A stretch of 64,000 nucleotides of DNA from Olivibacter oleidegradans. Lineage in GTDB: Bacteria; Bacteroidota; Bacteroidia; Sphingobacteriales; Sphingobacteriaceae. Below the pieces are notes generated by a model. That model worked only from the letters and a program-made list of their open reading frames with translations, ran no database searches and was not told the origin of the DNA. Shown here one piece after another: positions 9,147 to 18,722 of this stretch. The stretch's first letter is position 1, and each line of letters starts with the position of its first letter. The position numbers and the translations under genes are program-made. Where the stretch lies: the NCBI RefSeq assembly GCF_042432805.1, contig NZ_JBHLWO010000001.1:992001-1056000 (forward strand), written 5' to 3'.

Positions 9147-9788
9147 ATGATATACGTAAAAAGGTTTGAAAATAATCCCTTTGCCGAGAATACTTATATT
9201 TTATATGATGAGACGCACAACTGCGCCATAGTAGATCCGGGGATGTATACGACAGCGGAGGAAGAAAGTGTGCTTCATTTTATTAGATCGAATAACCTGA
9301 AGCCCACCTTGTTATTGAATACCCATTGTCATGTAGATCATGTGCTAGGAAATAAGTTGATTTATGAGGAATTTGGGCTACTTCCCCAATTTCATGCGCA
9401 TGAAGCGGCTGTGTTATCGGATGTACAAGTACGAGCGCCGATGTTCGGTTTACGGTATGAGCAGTCGCCTATACCAGAACATTTTTTGCCAATGGAGGGT
9501 AATGTGAGCTTTGGTAACACCTCCTTGCAACTTATCTTTGCTCCCGGCCATTCTCCCGGTCATTTGTGTTTCTATAATCAACAGGAAAAACTGCTTATCG
9601 GTGGAGATGTGCTGTTTAGAAGAAGTATCGGTAGGACAGACCTTCCAGGAGGAAACCATCAATTGCTTCTAAAGCATATTAAAGAAGACCTGTATAGCTT
9701 ACCGGATGATACTATTGTATACCCTGGGCATGGCCCGGAAACATATATAGGAGAAGAAAAGGTCAGTAATCCTTTTGTTAGAGCCTAA
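9147..9788 (+). CDS. MBL-fold metallohydrolase (glyoxalase II-like)
   Basis: A 213-residue metallo-beta-lactamase-fold hydrolase. The metal site is seen in THCHVDHVLG (HxHxDH), the later His in APGHSPGHLCFY, Asp in LIGGDVLF, and the final His in VYPGHGPET. The RRSIGRTDLPGG segment is typical of the small glyoxalase II-like group, whose members hydrolyse thioesters such as S-lactoylglutathione or act on persulfides. The substrate is not decided by sequence. I start it at the ATG at 9147 (MIYVKRFENN) rather than a TTG three codons upstream. Confidence 0.9.
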   Translation: MIYVKRFENNPFAENTYILYDETHNCAIVDPGMYTTAEEESVLHFIRSNNLKPTLLLNTHCHVDHVLGNKLIYEEFGLLPQFHAHEAAVLSDVQVRAPMFGLRYEQSPIPEHFLPMEGNVSFGNTSLQLIFAPGHSPGHLCFYNQQEKLLIGGDVLFRRSIGRTDLPGGNHQLLLKHIKEDLYSLPDDTIVYPGHGPETYIGEEKVSNPFVRA

Positions 9789-9801
9789 GTAACTTAATGT
9801 T

Positions 9802-11028
9802 ATGAATACTGCCACCTTTATTGCCAAGCGGTACCTGTTCTCCAAAAAATCTGTTAATGCGATCAACATCATCTCGGCCATCAGCATGGTAGGTGTATTG
9901 GTAGCTAGTGGTGCGTTGATTGTAATCTTATCGGTTTATAATGGGCTAGAAGGTTTGATATTAAGTATGTATAGCTCCTTTTCCTCCGAATTGCGGATTG
10001 AACCAGCTTCCGGTAAAGTATTTAAAGAAGATACGGTTGTTTTTGAAAAAATCAAAAAGGATTCGCGAATAGCAAGCTATAGCCAGGTATTGCAAGAAAA
10101 GGTGCTTCTAAGATATCGGGAATACCAGTACATAGCAAACATGAAAGGTGTTGACCCATCTTATGGCCTAAATCGACCGGCAGATAACTTGTTATGGGAT
10201 GGAACATTTGTGTTAAGCGAAAACGGAATAAATTATGCCTTATTGGGGGCGCGCGTTTTTACTAATTTAGGTATAAGTTTAAATAATATTCTAGCAGAGA
10301 TTGAAGTTTTCTCACCAAAGAAAGGGGTCCGGTCAGCTCTCAACCCAGCGGATGAATTTAATGTTCGGAATATTGCACCTGCAGGGGTTTTCAAAGCACA
10401 ACAAGAGCTTGATGATCTTATCATTGTTCCAATTGGTTTTGCCCGTGATGTACTTGGAGAATATGATGAAATTTCGGCGATTGAAATTAACCTTAAAAAG
10501 GGGGCCGATTTGAACCGTGTCCAGAAGGATCTTCAAAAGTTACTGGGAAAAAACTATAACATAAAAAACCGGGTGGAACAAAACCCGGGACTTTACAAGT
10601 TATTAAATAGTGAGAAATGGATGGTATTTTTCATTTTAGCGTTTGTATTGGTGATTGCAGCGTTTAATATCGTCGGATCATTGACCATGCTAGTCATCGA
10701 TAAACAAAAAGATGTAGCGGTATTAAATAGCTTAGGTGCGCCACATGGACTGGTAAAGCGTATCTTCTTTTTAGAGGGAATCTTTATTTCCATGATGGGA
10801 TGTTTAGGTGGCTTGTTATTAGGTGCAGTCTTTTGTATAATTCAGGAAAAGTTTGGTGTGGTACGTATGGGAACAACTACCATTGTCTCGGACGTTTATC
10901 CTGTATCCATGCGATGGTCTGATTTTCTTTTGGTATTTCTGACCGTATTACTAGTTTCAGGGACTGCGTCTGCTATTTCGTCGAGATTGAGTGTTAAAAA
11001 TATGGAACAATTAAAGGCTTCGGAGTAG
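9802..11028 (+). CDS. FtsX-like ABC transporter permease, LolC/LolE type
   Basis: A 408-residue permease with the classic MacB/FtsX/LolCE topology: one N-terminal membrane helix (about 23-47), a large extracytoplasmic domain (about 50-270), then three helices near 275-300, 323-350 and 370-395. The N-terminal FIAKRYLFSKKSVNAINIIS and the VLNSLGAPHGLVKRIFFLEG segment before the third helix match the lipoprotein-releasing LolC/E group. No ATPase gene is adjacent, so LolD would be encoded elsewhere. Likely role: extraction of lipoproteins from the inner membrane. mfd follows 30 bp later. Confidence 0.87.
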   Translation: MNTATFIAKRYLFSKKSVNAINIISAISMVGVLVASGALIVILSVYNGLEGLILSMYSSFSSELRIEPASGKVFKEDTVVFEKIKKDSRIASYSQVLQEKVLLRYREYQYIANMKGVDPSYGLNRPADNLLWDGTFVLSENGINYALLGARVFTNLGISLNNILAEIEVFSPKKGVRSALNPADEFNVRNIAPAGVFKAQQELDDLIIVPIGFARDVLGEYDEISAIEINLKKGADLNRVQKDLQKLLGKNYNIKNRVEQNPGLYKLLNSEKWMVFFILAFVLVIAAFNIVGSLTMLVIDKQKDVAVLNSLGAPHGLVKRIFFLEGIFISMMGCLGGLLLGAVFCIIQEKFGVVRMGTTTIVSDVYPVSMRWSDFLLVFLTVLLVSGTASAISSRLSVKNMEQLKASE

Positions 11029-11058
11029 CTTCCGAAGGATTATTCTTAATTTATTACA

Positions 11059-14000
11059 GTGACAATAAAAGATATTTTACAACAATATAAGGAACACAAA
11101 GGAGTCTTATCGTTTACAAAAGCACTTCAGGGAGCCAAGCCTAGAATTCAATTAAAGGGATTGATAGGATCAGCCGACGCCATAACGGCGGTTTCGAGTT
11201 ATCAGCTGCAGGAACGACCTTTTATTTTCGTATTACCCGATTATGAGGAAGCAGCGTTCTTTTTGAGTGATTTAGAGGGCCTCCTGGATAAGCAGGTTCT
11301 TTTTTTCCCCTCCTCTTATCGGAAACCCTTTGATTTTACTCAAGCGGATAGTGCGCATGTATTGCAGCGAGCAGAAACCCTCAGTACGCTGAATCACGCT
11401 TCGGAATTGCCAAAGATGATCGTGACCTATCCGGAAGCGCTAGCAGAAAAAGTAATTAACCGGACTGAACTAAGTAAAAATACACTTGAAATATCCATTA
11501 ATGCAAAGTTGGATATCGATTTTATCAATGAATTTTTGATAGAGTACGACTTTGAGCGAGTGGATTTTGTGTACGAACCGGGACAATTTGCAATTAGGGG
11601 AGGGATCGTTGATATTTTTTCATTCTCAAATGATTTACCCTATCGCATTGAGTTCTTTGGCAACCTTGTGGAAAGTATACGCACATTCGATACAGAGAAT
11701 CAACTTTCTGTTAATAAGATTCATACGGTAACAATTGTTCCAAATGTGCAGGCGAAGTTTCTAACAGAGAACAATATTTCTTTACTGGAATATATCGATA
11801 GTGACGCCGTCATCTGGATTAAAGATGTTCAATTTACCCTTGACATTGTGCAATCTGGATACAAAAATGCCAGCAAACTTTGGTCCGCTTTATCGGCCCA
11901 GGACAAAGAACATAACCCCGAATGGATCGATCCTAAATTCAGCTTCACGGATGAAAAGATGCTTGCGAACCTGTTACAGGATTTTCCGGTAGTTGAGTTC
12001 GGTAAGCAATTTTTCTACGATGCTGATCATCAAATTCAATTTAATCAGCGACCTCAGCCCTCTTTCAACAAAGATTTTGGACTACTTATTCACAATATAA
12101 AGGAAAATGAGGAGAAGAAAATCACCAATTGTATTTTTAGCGACTCTCCGAAACAGATCGAAAGGTTGTTTGCCATTTTAGATGATCTGGATAAAACGGT
12201 CAAATTTATTCCCATAAGTATTGCCTTACGTGAAGGATTTAGCGATGAAGAGCTCAAACTAGCTTGCTATACGGACCATCAAATTTTTGATCGCTATTAT
12301 AAATATAAACATAAAAAAGGCTATGCCCGGTCACAAGCGATTACTTTAAAAGAACTTCGTGACCTTAAACCCGGCGATTATATTACTCATATTGATCACG
12401 GGATAGGTAAATATGCGGGCTTGGAAAAAGTAGAAGTTAATGGCAAAATGCAGGAAATGATTCGCCTGGTTTACGCCGACAACGATCTGCTATATGTTAA
12501 TATAAACTCCTTAAATCGGATTAGCAAGTATACGGGTAAAGATGGTACTGTTCCTAAAATGAATAAATTAGGAACCGATACTTGGGATAAGCTAAAAAGA
12601 ACCACTAAAAAAAAAGTTAAAGATATTGCCCGCGATCTGATTAAGCTATATGCTCAACGGAAAGCGCAAACGGGGAATGCTTTCAGCCCGGACACTTATT
12701 TGCAAACGGAATTGGAAGCCTCCTTTATTTATGAGGATACACCAGACCAAGAAAAGGCGACCAACGATGTAAAAAAAGATATGGAGGCACCGCATCCGAT
12801 GGATCGGCTCGTATGTGGTGATGTCGGTTTTGGAAAAACAGAGGTAGCTGTACGGGCTGCTTTTAAGGCAGTCGCTGATAGTAAGCAGGTGGCGGTGTTG
12901 GTTCCTACAACAATTTTGGCATTACAACATCACAGGACCTTTTCCGAACGGTTAAAGGGATTTCCTTGTAATATTGACTATATCAACCGGTTTAAAACGA
13001 GCAAAGAAATAAAGGACACGTTGAAGCGACTCGCCGAGGGTGAAATTGATATTGTGATCGGAACGCATCGCCTGGTAAGCAAAGATGTGAAATTCAAGGA
13101 TCTCGGACTATTGATTATTGATGAAGAACAGAAATTTGGTGTAGGTGTTAAAGAGAAGCTTAAGCAATTGCGTGTTAATGTTGATACGCTGACGCTTACT
13201 GCTACGCCGATTCCTCGGACACTTCATTTTTCGTTGATGGGAGCAAGAGATTTAAGCATCATAAGCACTCCTCCGCCAAATCGTCAACCTGTACAAACGG
13301 AATTGCATGTATTTAATGAAAAACTGATACAAGAGGCTGTGGCCTATGAAATTAATAGAGGCGGGCAGGTCTTCTTTATCCACAATCGGGTGCAGGATCT
13401 TCGCCAATTGGGAGCTTTGATCACTAAGCTGGTGCCAAATGCAAGATGTGGTGTTGCCCATGGGCAATTGGAAGGTGATGCCTTAGAGGATGTCATGCTC
13501 AAATTTATTAATCATGAGTTTGATGTGTTGGTGGCCACAACGATTATTGAGGCGGGTTTGGATATTCCGAACGCAAATACCATTATTATTAACCATGCGC
13601 ATATGTTCGGCCTAAGCGATTTACATCAAATGCGAGGGAGAGTGGGTCGATCCAACAAAAAGGCTTTTTGTTATTTATTGTCTCCTCCCCTTTCGACCCT
13701 TACACCCGAGGCACGTAAACGTCTGAGCGCCATTGAAGAATTTAGTGAACTGGGAAGTGGGTTCAATGTAGCGATGAGGGATTTGGACATTCGTGGAAGC
13801 GGAAATCTATTAGGTGCAGAACAAAGTGGTTTTATCGCAGAAATAGGCTTTGAAATGTACCATAAGATTTTGGACGAAGCTATCCAAGAATTGAAAGACG
13901 ATGAATTTGAAGGGTTGTTTAAGGAGGAAAAGGCTAGAGTATATGTTAATTTTACGCAAATAGACACGGATTTAGAGGTATACATTCCGGATTCTTATGT

Positions 14001-14397
14001 AACCAATGTAGGTGAACGTTATAATCTATACAATCAAATGGCGTCGTTAAAGACCGAAAATGAAATCGAGTCTTTCGAGCAGGATTTGGCCGACCGTTTC
14101 GGGCCGGTACCATTGCCGGTAAAGGAGTTGCTAAATACGCTTCGTTTACAATGGCTTGGTAAAGAAATAGGTTTTGAGAAGATATCCTACAAAAAGAACG
14201 TGCTTCGGGGGTACTTCATTAGCAATAAAAAATCACCGTATTTTGAAAGTGAACGATTTGGAAAGGTTTTGCAGTTTGTTCAGCAAAATCCATCGGTTTG
14301 TAACCTAAAAGAAGTAAAAGGAAGTTTGCGTATCGGATTCGACAGAATTCAAAGCGTGGATGAAGCTGTTATGCTTCTTCAGGAATTAGCCCGTTAA
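11059..14397 (+). CDS. mfd: transcription-repair coupling factor Mfd
   Basis: A 1112-residue SF2 translocase that removes stalled RNA polymerase and recruits UvrA. It shows a UvrB-like N-terminal part (FVLPDYEEAAFFLSDL; ERVDFVYEPGQFAIRGGIVD), the RNA-polymerase-interacting domain starting at GDYITHIDHGIGKYAGLEKV, the Walker A motif GDVGFGKTEVA, the DEEQ Walker B, TLTATPIPRTLHFS (motif III), the TRG-type region RDLDIRGSGNLLGAEQSG and the C-terminal TRCF domain. Length is normal. The start codon is GTG at 11059, giving MTIKDILQQYKEHKG. Downstream gene spacing is 4 bp. Confidence 0.98.
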   Translation: MTIKDILQQYKEHKGVLSFTKALQGAKPRIQLKGLIGSADAITAVSSYQLQERPFIFVLPDYEEAAFFLSDLEGLLDKQVLFFPSSYRKPFDFTQADSAHVLQRAETLSTLNHASELPKMIVTYPEALAEKVINRTELSKNTLEISINAKLDIDFINEFLIEYDFERVDFVYEPGQFAIRGGIVDIFSFSNDLPYRIEFFGNLVESIRTFDTENQLSVNKIHTVTIVPNVQAKFLTENNISLLEYIDSDAVIWIKDVQFTLDIVQSGYKNASKLWSALSAQDKEHNPEWIDPKFSFTDEKMLANLLQDFPVVEFGKQFFYDADHQIQFNQRPQPSFNKDFGLLIHNIKENEEKKITNCIFSDSPKQIERLFAILDDLDKTVKFIPISIALREGFSDEELKLACYTDHQIFDRYYKYKHKKGYARSQAITLKELRDLKPGDYITHIDHGIGKYAGLEKVEVNGKMQEMIRLVYADNDLLYVNINSLNRISKYTGKDGTVPKMNKLGTDTWDKLKRTTKKKVKDIARDLIKLYAQRKAQTGNAFSPDTYLQTELEASFIYEDTPDQEKATNDVKKDMEAPHPMDRLVCGDVGFGKTEVAVRAAFKAVADSKQVAVLVPTTILALQHHRTFSERLKGFPCNIDYINRFKTSKEIKDTLKRLAEGEIDIVIGTHRLVSKDVKFKDLGLLIIDEEQKFGVGVKEKLKQLRVNVDTLTLTATPIPRTLHFSLMGARDLSIISTPPPNRQPVQTELHVFNEKLIQEAVAYEINRGGQVFFIHNRVQDLRQLGALITKLVPNARCGVAHGQLEGDALEDVMLKFINHEFDVLVATTIIEAGLDIPNANTIIINHAHMFGLSDLHQMRGRVGRSNKKAFCYLLSPPLSTLTPEARKRLSAIEEFSELGSGFNVAMRDLDIRGSGNLLGAEQSGFIAEIGFEMYHKILDEAIQELKDDEFEGLFKEEKARVYVNFTQIDTDLEVYIPDSYVTNVGERYNLYNQMASLKTENEIESFEQDLADRFGPVPLPVKELLNTLRLQWLGKEIGFEKISYKKNVLRGYFISNKKSPYFESERFGKVLQFVQQNPSVCNLKEVKGSLRIGFDRIQSVDEAVMLLQELAR

Positions 14398-14401
14398 GCG
14401 T

Positions 14402-14632
14402 ATGGAATCTGATAGAGAAATATTAAAAGAGCTCGTTGTCTATAAAATGCCTTATGGAAAATATAAGGATTGGCCTATAAGCCGTTTGCCCGAGCACTAC
14501 CTTGTTTGGCTCCGAAATCAGGGCTTTCCTAAGGGAAAATTGGGTGTTCTACTTGCTACAATGTATGAAATCAAATTAAACGGCTTAGAGCATTTACTTT
14601 CTCCGCTCGAAAACAAGCGCTTCAACAAATGA
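14402..14632 (+). CDS. DUF3820 family small protein
   Basis: A 76-residue protein with the DUF3820 (QSregVF_b) pattern: MPYGKYKDWPISRLPEHYLVW followed by a Gly-Phe-Pro-Lys-Gly segment. The family is named for a putative quorum-sensing-regulated virulence factor, but its biochemical function is unknown. It begins 4 bp after mfd and is probably co-transcribed with it. Confidence 0.85.
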   Translation: MESDREILKELVVYKMPYGKYKDWPISRLPEHYLVWLRNQGFPKGKLGVLLATMYEIKLNGLEHLLSPLENKRFNK

Positions 14633-14667
14633 GCTATCGAATTGTTATCCCTTAAAGATTAAGGCTT

Positions 14668-15225
14668 ATGATTCAGTTAAAAATTATCTTAGGAAGTACA
14701 AGAAATGGCAGAAAAGGGCATGCTGTTGCCCATTGGATATATGAAACAGCAAAGAAATATACAATGTTTGATACGGAATTGATAGACCTAAAGAAAGTCA
14801 ATCTGCCTTTTATGGATGAGCCGGTACATCCTCGAATGCAGCAATACACCCATCAACATACCAAAGATTGGAGCTCAAAGATCGACGCTGCTGATGCTTT
14901 TATATTTGTCACACCGGAATACAATTATGGTATGCCCGCCCCTTTAAAGAATGCACTGGATTTCCTCTTTAATGAGTGGGCCTATAAACCGGTCGCCATG
15001 GTAGGGTATGGAGGTATAGCCGGAGGGACACGAGCGATTCAGCAGCTTAAGCAAGTTACCAATGCACTACAAATGTTCCCTTTCGATGGATTGCTACTCG
15101 CAAATTTTTCCAAACAGCTTAATGAGGAGGAATCGTTTGCTGCCACTGAAGCGAACGAAAAAGCAGCGGAAGCGATGCTCGTTAAACTTGAAAAGTTACA
15201 TTACGCCCTGAAGGAGTTGCGATGA
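14668..15225 (+). CDS. NADPH-dependent FMN reductase family protein
   Basis: A 185-residue flavodoxin-like reductase. The FMN phosphate-binding loop GSTRNGRKGHAVA is at the N-terminus, and the flavin-ring segment VTPEYNYGMPAPLKNALDFL lies near residues 90-109. GYGGIAGGTRAIQQLKQV follows. Family members reduce FMN, quinones, azo dyes or chromate with NAD(P)H; the physiological substrate is not predictable. It is co-directional with the mfd cluster and convergent with the DUF2461 gene (5-bp gap). Confidence 0.92.
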   Translation: MIQLKIILGSTRNGRKGHAVAHWIYETAKKYTMFDTELIDLKKVNLPFMDEPVHPRMQQYTHQHTKDWSSKIDAADAFIFVTPEYNYGMPAPLKNALDFLFNEWAYKPVAMVGYGGIAGGTRAIQQLKQVTNALQMFPFDGLLLANFSKQLNEEESFAATEANEKAAEAMLVKLEKLHYALKELR

Positions 15226-15230
15226 TGAGC

Positions 15231-15905
15231 TTACTCTTCATCTAAGGCTTGATGAAGAAACAGCTTGAAGTCATACATAGCTTCCGCAAAATTCAATAAA
15301 CGAGTAATGGATCGCCCATCATCCTCGGAGAGATCGGCATCACTTAAGGTGCTGCTGGCGGTGAAGCTCTTTAGTTTAAGAAATTCAATATCCGGGTGGT
15401 CAGCATCATAGCCTGCCGGAACTTTTTTGAGTTTATCTTCGTTATTTAAAATACAGAACTTAGTGAACTTGGGGGCGTTGATGATCTGTCTAAACTGGGT
15501 GCCGTTGTAATCAATTTCCTGTCTGATTGCCGCCAAATGTTCTTTCTCCGGACGCCAATAGCCACCGGCAATAAATGAATTTCCCGGTTGTATATGGAGG
15601 TAGTACTCCGGGCCATTCAGCTTTCTTCCGGCAACAGATATACCGGCACCGAACCAATTTTTATAGGGAGTCTTATCTTTGCTAAAGCGTGTATCCCGAT
15701 ATATCCTAAAAAGGCATTTTGAAACGGGAATATCCTCGCTAATATAACGGTCTATTTTCGATAGCGTGTGGATGAATTCGGCAACAAAATCTTTAACATT
15801 TTGATGTGCTAAATCATAGTCAGATTTGTGCTCCTGAAACCACTCTCTATTATTATTTTGTTGTAAGCTCGTTAGAAACGTGAATGTGGATGGGAAAATA
15901 TGCAT
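15231..15905 (-). CDS. DUF2461 domain protein (TIGR02453 family)
   Basis: A 224-residue protein with the DUF2461 pattern: an N-terminal LQQNNNREWFQEHKSDYD, then CLFRIYRDTRFSKDKTPYKNW, then YYLHIQPGNSFIAGGYWRPE. The family is widespread in Bacteroidota and fungi and has no established function. It is probably monocistronic: a strong hairpin lies just upstream, between it and the symporter gene. Confidence 0.92.
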   Translation of the reverse strand: MHIFPSTFTFLTSLQQNNNREWFQEHKSDYDLAHQNVKDFVAEFIHTLSKIDRYISEDIPVSKCLFRIYRDTRFSKDKTPYKNWFGAGISVAGRKLNGPEYYLHIQPGNSFIAGGYWRPEKEHLAAIRQEIDYNGTQFRQIINAPKFTKFCILNNEDKLKKVPAGYDADHPDIEFLKLKSFTASSTLSDADLSEDDGRSITRLLNFAEAMYDFKLFLHQALDEE

Positions 15906-15918
15906 TATAAAAATAACT

Positions 15919-15947
15919 TTTGCTACGGGGTAAAGCCCCGTAGCAAA
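15919..15947 (-). terminator. probable terminator of the galactose operon
   Basis: A perfect 12-bp stem (TTTGCTACGGGG at 15919-15930 with CCCCGTAGCAAA at 15936-15947) and a 5-nt loop lie 10 bp beyond the symporter stop codon. On the minus strand the stem is followed by an AT-rich stretch with a T5 run. It also separates the DUF2461 gene from galactose transcription. Confidence 0.75.
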
Positions 15948-15956
15948 GATAATTAA

Positions 15957-17627
15957 TTACCAAAACAATAAGTATAGTGCGGCAACAACGCCTGTTATTA
16001 ACAAAGAACCTATCGCAAATCCCGGATGGACGCGGAACATTTTTGTGTCCACTTCCAAACCTTTTGGCTTAACACCACGGTTATTTTCGATGATGCTTAT
16101 TATAAGCATCGCCGCTATACAGATAATGAAAACAAAGCCCATACGGTCAAGGAATGGTATTTCATAAATACCTTCTGCATTTTTGACGGCAAAACCGGAT
16201 GGAGCCAAGAAAGATAGATCCATGACGTTCGGCAAAAATTTAAAAATGACAGAAAGAATGAATCCGCCGACAGTTGCAAACATTGCAGCAGAGGATGTTG
16301 CTTTTTTCCAGAAAAAACCTAAGATGAACATCGCGAAAATTCCAGGAGACACGAAACCGGTATATTCTTGAATATACTGAAAGCCACCCTTTTTATCTAT
16401 CCCTAAGTATGGTGAAATGACGATGGCTAATAGCATGGAAACGATAATGGTTGTTTTTCCCACATTAACCAGATTTTTTTCAGAAGCCTCTTTGTTGAAA
16501 ATCTTTTTGTAAACATCCAATGAAAAGATGGTAGCAATACTGTTGGCTTTTCCGGCTAAAGAAGCAACTACTGCTGCTGTCAAGGCGGCAAAAGACAATC
16601 CTTTTAAACCGGTTGGTAAAAGATTCAGCAGTACAGGATAAGCGTGATCAGGATTTACACTTCCATCCTGAAGCATTTCTTCCTGAAAATAACCTTCTTT
16701 ATAAAGTATATAAGCCGCAATTCCAGGCAGTACTACAATAACCGGCATTAACAGCTTTAGTCCTGCCGCAAATAGCAAACCTCCCCTAGCGGTTTTGAGG
16801 TCCGCACCCAAGGCCCGTTGGGTAATGTATTGATTACAGCCCCAATAATTCAGGTTTACGATCCAAAGACCGCCTATGAGCACCGAAAGTCCGGGTAAAT
16901 CGAGGTAGTTTTCATTGTCTTTGCCGAATATCATTTCAAAGTGGTCGGGAGCTTTATCATACATAAGTCCCAAACCGTTTAATGCTCCATGTACGCCAAA
17001 ATGGTCGGCTACCAAATTGAGTGCGATATAGGTTGTCGCCAGTCCGCCGAGAATCAAAAAGAACACTTGGATTACATCCGTAAACCCAATAACTTTCATA
17101 CCGCCCAGTGTAATGATAATAGCGAAAATAGCGAGCGCGAAAATGCACACGGTGAAATTGATGCCTGATATACTGGATACGGCCAACGCGCCTAGATACA
17201 GAATTGAAGTAAGGTTAACAACAACATAGAGCAGCAACCAGAATATGGCCATGACGATACTTACGGTACTATTGTAGCGCTGATTTAAAAATTGAGGCAT
17301 GGTGTATATCTTATTTTTAAGATATACCGGGATAAAGAAAATACCGACGATAATCAGTGTGATCGCGGCCATCCATTCATAAGCAGCGATCGCCAGGCCC
17401 ATTTTGAAGCCCGAACCACTCATTCCGATGAACTGCTCTGCAGAAATATTGGAAGCAATTAGCGAAGCGCCGATTGCCCACCAAGTTAAAGAACCCTCAG
17501 CAAGGAAATAGTCTTTGGAATCTGCAGTGAGTGATTTCTTTTTTTGATATACCCAGTAGCCGTATAAAGCTACGATCAAAAAATAGAATAAAAAAACGAA
17601 GTAGTCAGTAGTGTGTAAGGTTTTCAT
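15957..17627 (-). CDS. sodium:solute symporter family transporter (SglT-like), probably galactose uptake
   Basis: A 556-residue SSS-family transporter with about 13-14 membrane helices. The Na+/sugar symporter signature is visible: SLTWWAIGASLIASNISAEQ in the first helices, GMSGSGFKMGLAIAAYEW, and LTAAVVASLAGKANSIATIF in the conserved core helix. The closest characterised relatives are Na+/galactose transporters such as Vibrio SglT. It is third in the operon galK-galM-symporter (21-bp gap after galM), which supports galactose as substrate. A strong hairpin follows the stop codon. Confidence 0.9.
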   Translation of the reverse strand: MKTLHTTDYFVFLFYFLIVALYGYWVYQKKKSLTADSKDYFLAEGSLTWWAIGASLIASNISAEQFIGMSGSGFKMGLAIAAYEWMAAITLIIVGIFFIPVYLKNKIYTMPQFLNQRYNSTVSIVMAIFWLLLYVVVNLTSILYLGALAVSSISGINFTVCIFALAIFAIIITLGGMKVIGFTDVIQVFFLILGGLATTYIALNLVADHFGVHGALNGLGLMYDKAPDHFEMIFGKDNENYLDLPGLSVLIGGLWIVNLNYWGCNQYITQRALGADLKTARGGLLFAAGLKLLMPVIVVLPGIAAYILYKEGYFQEEMLQDGSVNPDHAYPVLLNLLPTGLKGLSFAALTAAVVASLAGKANSIATIFSLDVYKKIFNKEASEKNLVNVGKTTIIVSMLLAIVISPYLGIDKKGGFQYIQEYTGFVSPGIFAMFILGFFWKKATSSAAMFATVGGFILSVIFKFLPNVMDLSFLAPSGFAVKNAEGIYEIPFLDRMGFVFIICIAAMLIISIIENNRGVKPKGLEVDTKMFRVHPGFAIGSLLITGVVAALYLLFW

Positions 17628-17648
17628 TGGGCTTGTTTTATGGTGTTT

Positions 17649-18722
17649 TTATTTTTGCACATGAAATCGATAAATTGTTTGTGATCGGAATGGCTGCTTT
17701 GCCTTTAGTAAGGGTGATGGGAATTGTGCTTGGTTCGGTGCATCAGGAAAGTGTTGTGTCTCGAAGCAGAACGCGTGTTGCTTGGCATAGTGGTTTCCTG
17801 ATTTCCCTTTGTCCTTTCCTGTGAGCGCATTTCCCGTATAAAATTGTATCCCGGGTTCGGTGGTAAGCACTTCGAGCATAATCCCACTCTTTTCAGAGAA
17901 GGCAGAAGCTGCGACTTTTTTACCGTCTTTGTTTGCTTCGTTTAGAACGAAGGTATGGTCATATCCCCCACCTCCCTTTTGGATTTGTTCATCCTCGCTT
18001 GATATGCCCAAGGATATACGCTTCGGTTTACGGAAATCAAAAGCTGAATCGCTTACCGGTCGGAGCTCTCCCAAAGGGATTTGAACCTCGTTAATGGGAA
18101 GGAACGTTTCGGCTGCGATTTCAACAACATGATCAACGATGGATCCCGAACCTTCGCCATCCAGATTGAAATAGGCGTGATTTGTAAGGTTAATAATAGT
18201 GTCTTTATCGCTATTTGCTCGATAATTTATTTGGAGCTCGTTTTCATCTGTCAATAGATAATCTACGGACACGGTGAGTGTTCCCGGAAAACCTTCTTCA
18301 CCGTCAGGAGAAGTATAATAGAAGGTCACCTGATTGGGATTGTTAATTCTTCGATCCCATATTTTTGTGTGAAAACCATTTTTCCCACCATGTAGCGCAT
18401 TAGGGCCGTTATTTGGTTCAATTTTATAGGGTATTCCGCCAAGTTCAAATGTACCGTTGCTTATCCGGTTGGCGTATCGCCCAATAGTAGCCCCATGATA
18501 TAATTCATCCGCATGGAGATAATCCAAGATGTTGTTAAAGCCCAAAACAACATCTACCGAACTTCCGGTCTTATCGGGAACAATCATACTTACTATTCGC
18601 GCGCCATAGTTTGTAAGCGCCACCTGCATTCCTCTGTTATTTTTTAGTATGATCAGCGCGCTACTCTTATCGTCTCCTTTTGTTTTGAAATCTTTAAGTA
18701 GTGGAAGCTTATACCTGGCCAT
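17649..18722 (-). CDS. galM: aldose 1-epimerase (galactose mutarotase)
   Basis: Interconverts alpha and beta anomers of galactose so that galactokinase can use the sugar. A 357-residue cytoplasmic protein without a signal peptide. Conserved segments are YGARIVSMIVPDK, GATIGRYANRISNG, LHGGKNGFHTKIWDRR, the catalytic-His region NLTNHAYFNLDGEG and the catalytic-Glu region TTEPGIQFYTGN. Its start overlaps the end of galK by 14 bp, so translation is likely coupled. Confidence 0.95.
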   Translation of the reverse strand: MARYKLPLLKDFKTKGDDKSSALIILKNNRGMQVALTNYGARIVSMIVPDKTGSSVDVVLGFNNILDYLHADELYHGATIGRYANRISNGTFELGGIPYKIEPNNGPNALHGGKNGFHTKIWDRRINNPNQVTFYYTSPDGEEGFPGTLTVSVDYLLTDENELQINYRANSDKDTIINLTNHAYFNLDGEGSGSIVDHVVEIAAETFLPINEVQIPLGELRPVSDSAFDFRKPKRISLGISSEDEQIQKGGGGYDHTFVLNEANKDGKKVAASAFSEKSGIMLEVLTTEPGIQFYTGNALTGKDKGKSGNHYAKQHAFCFETQHFPDAPNQAQFPSPLLKAKQPFRSQTIYRFHVQK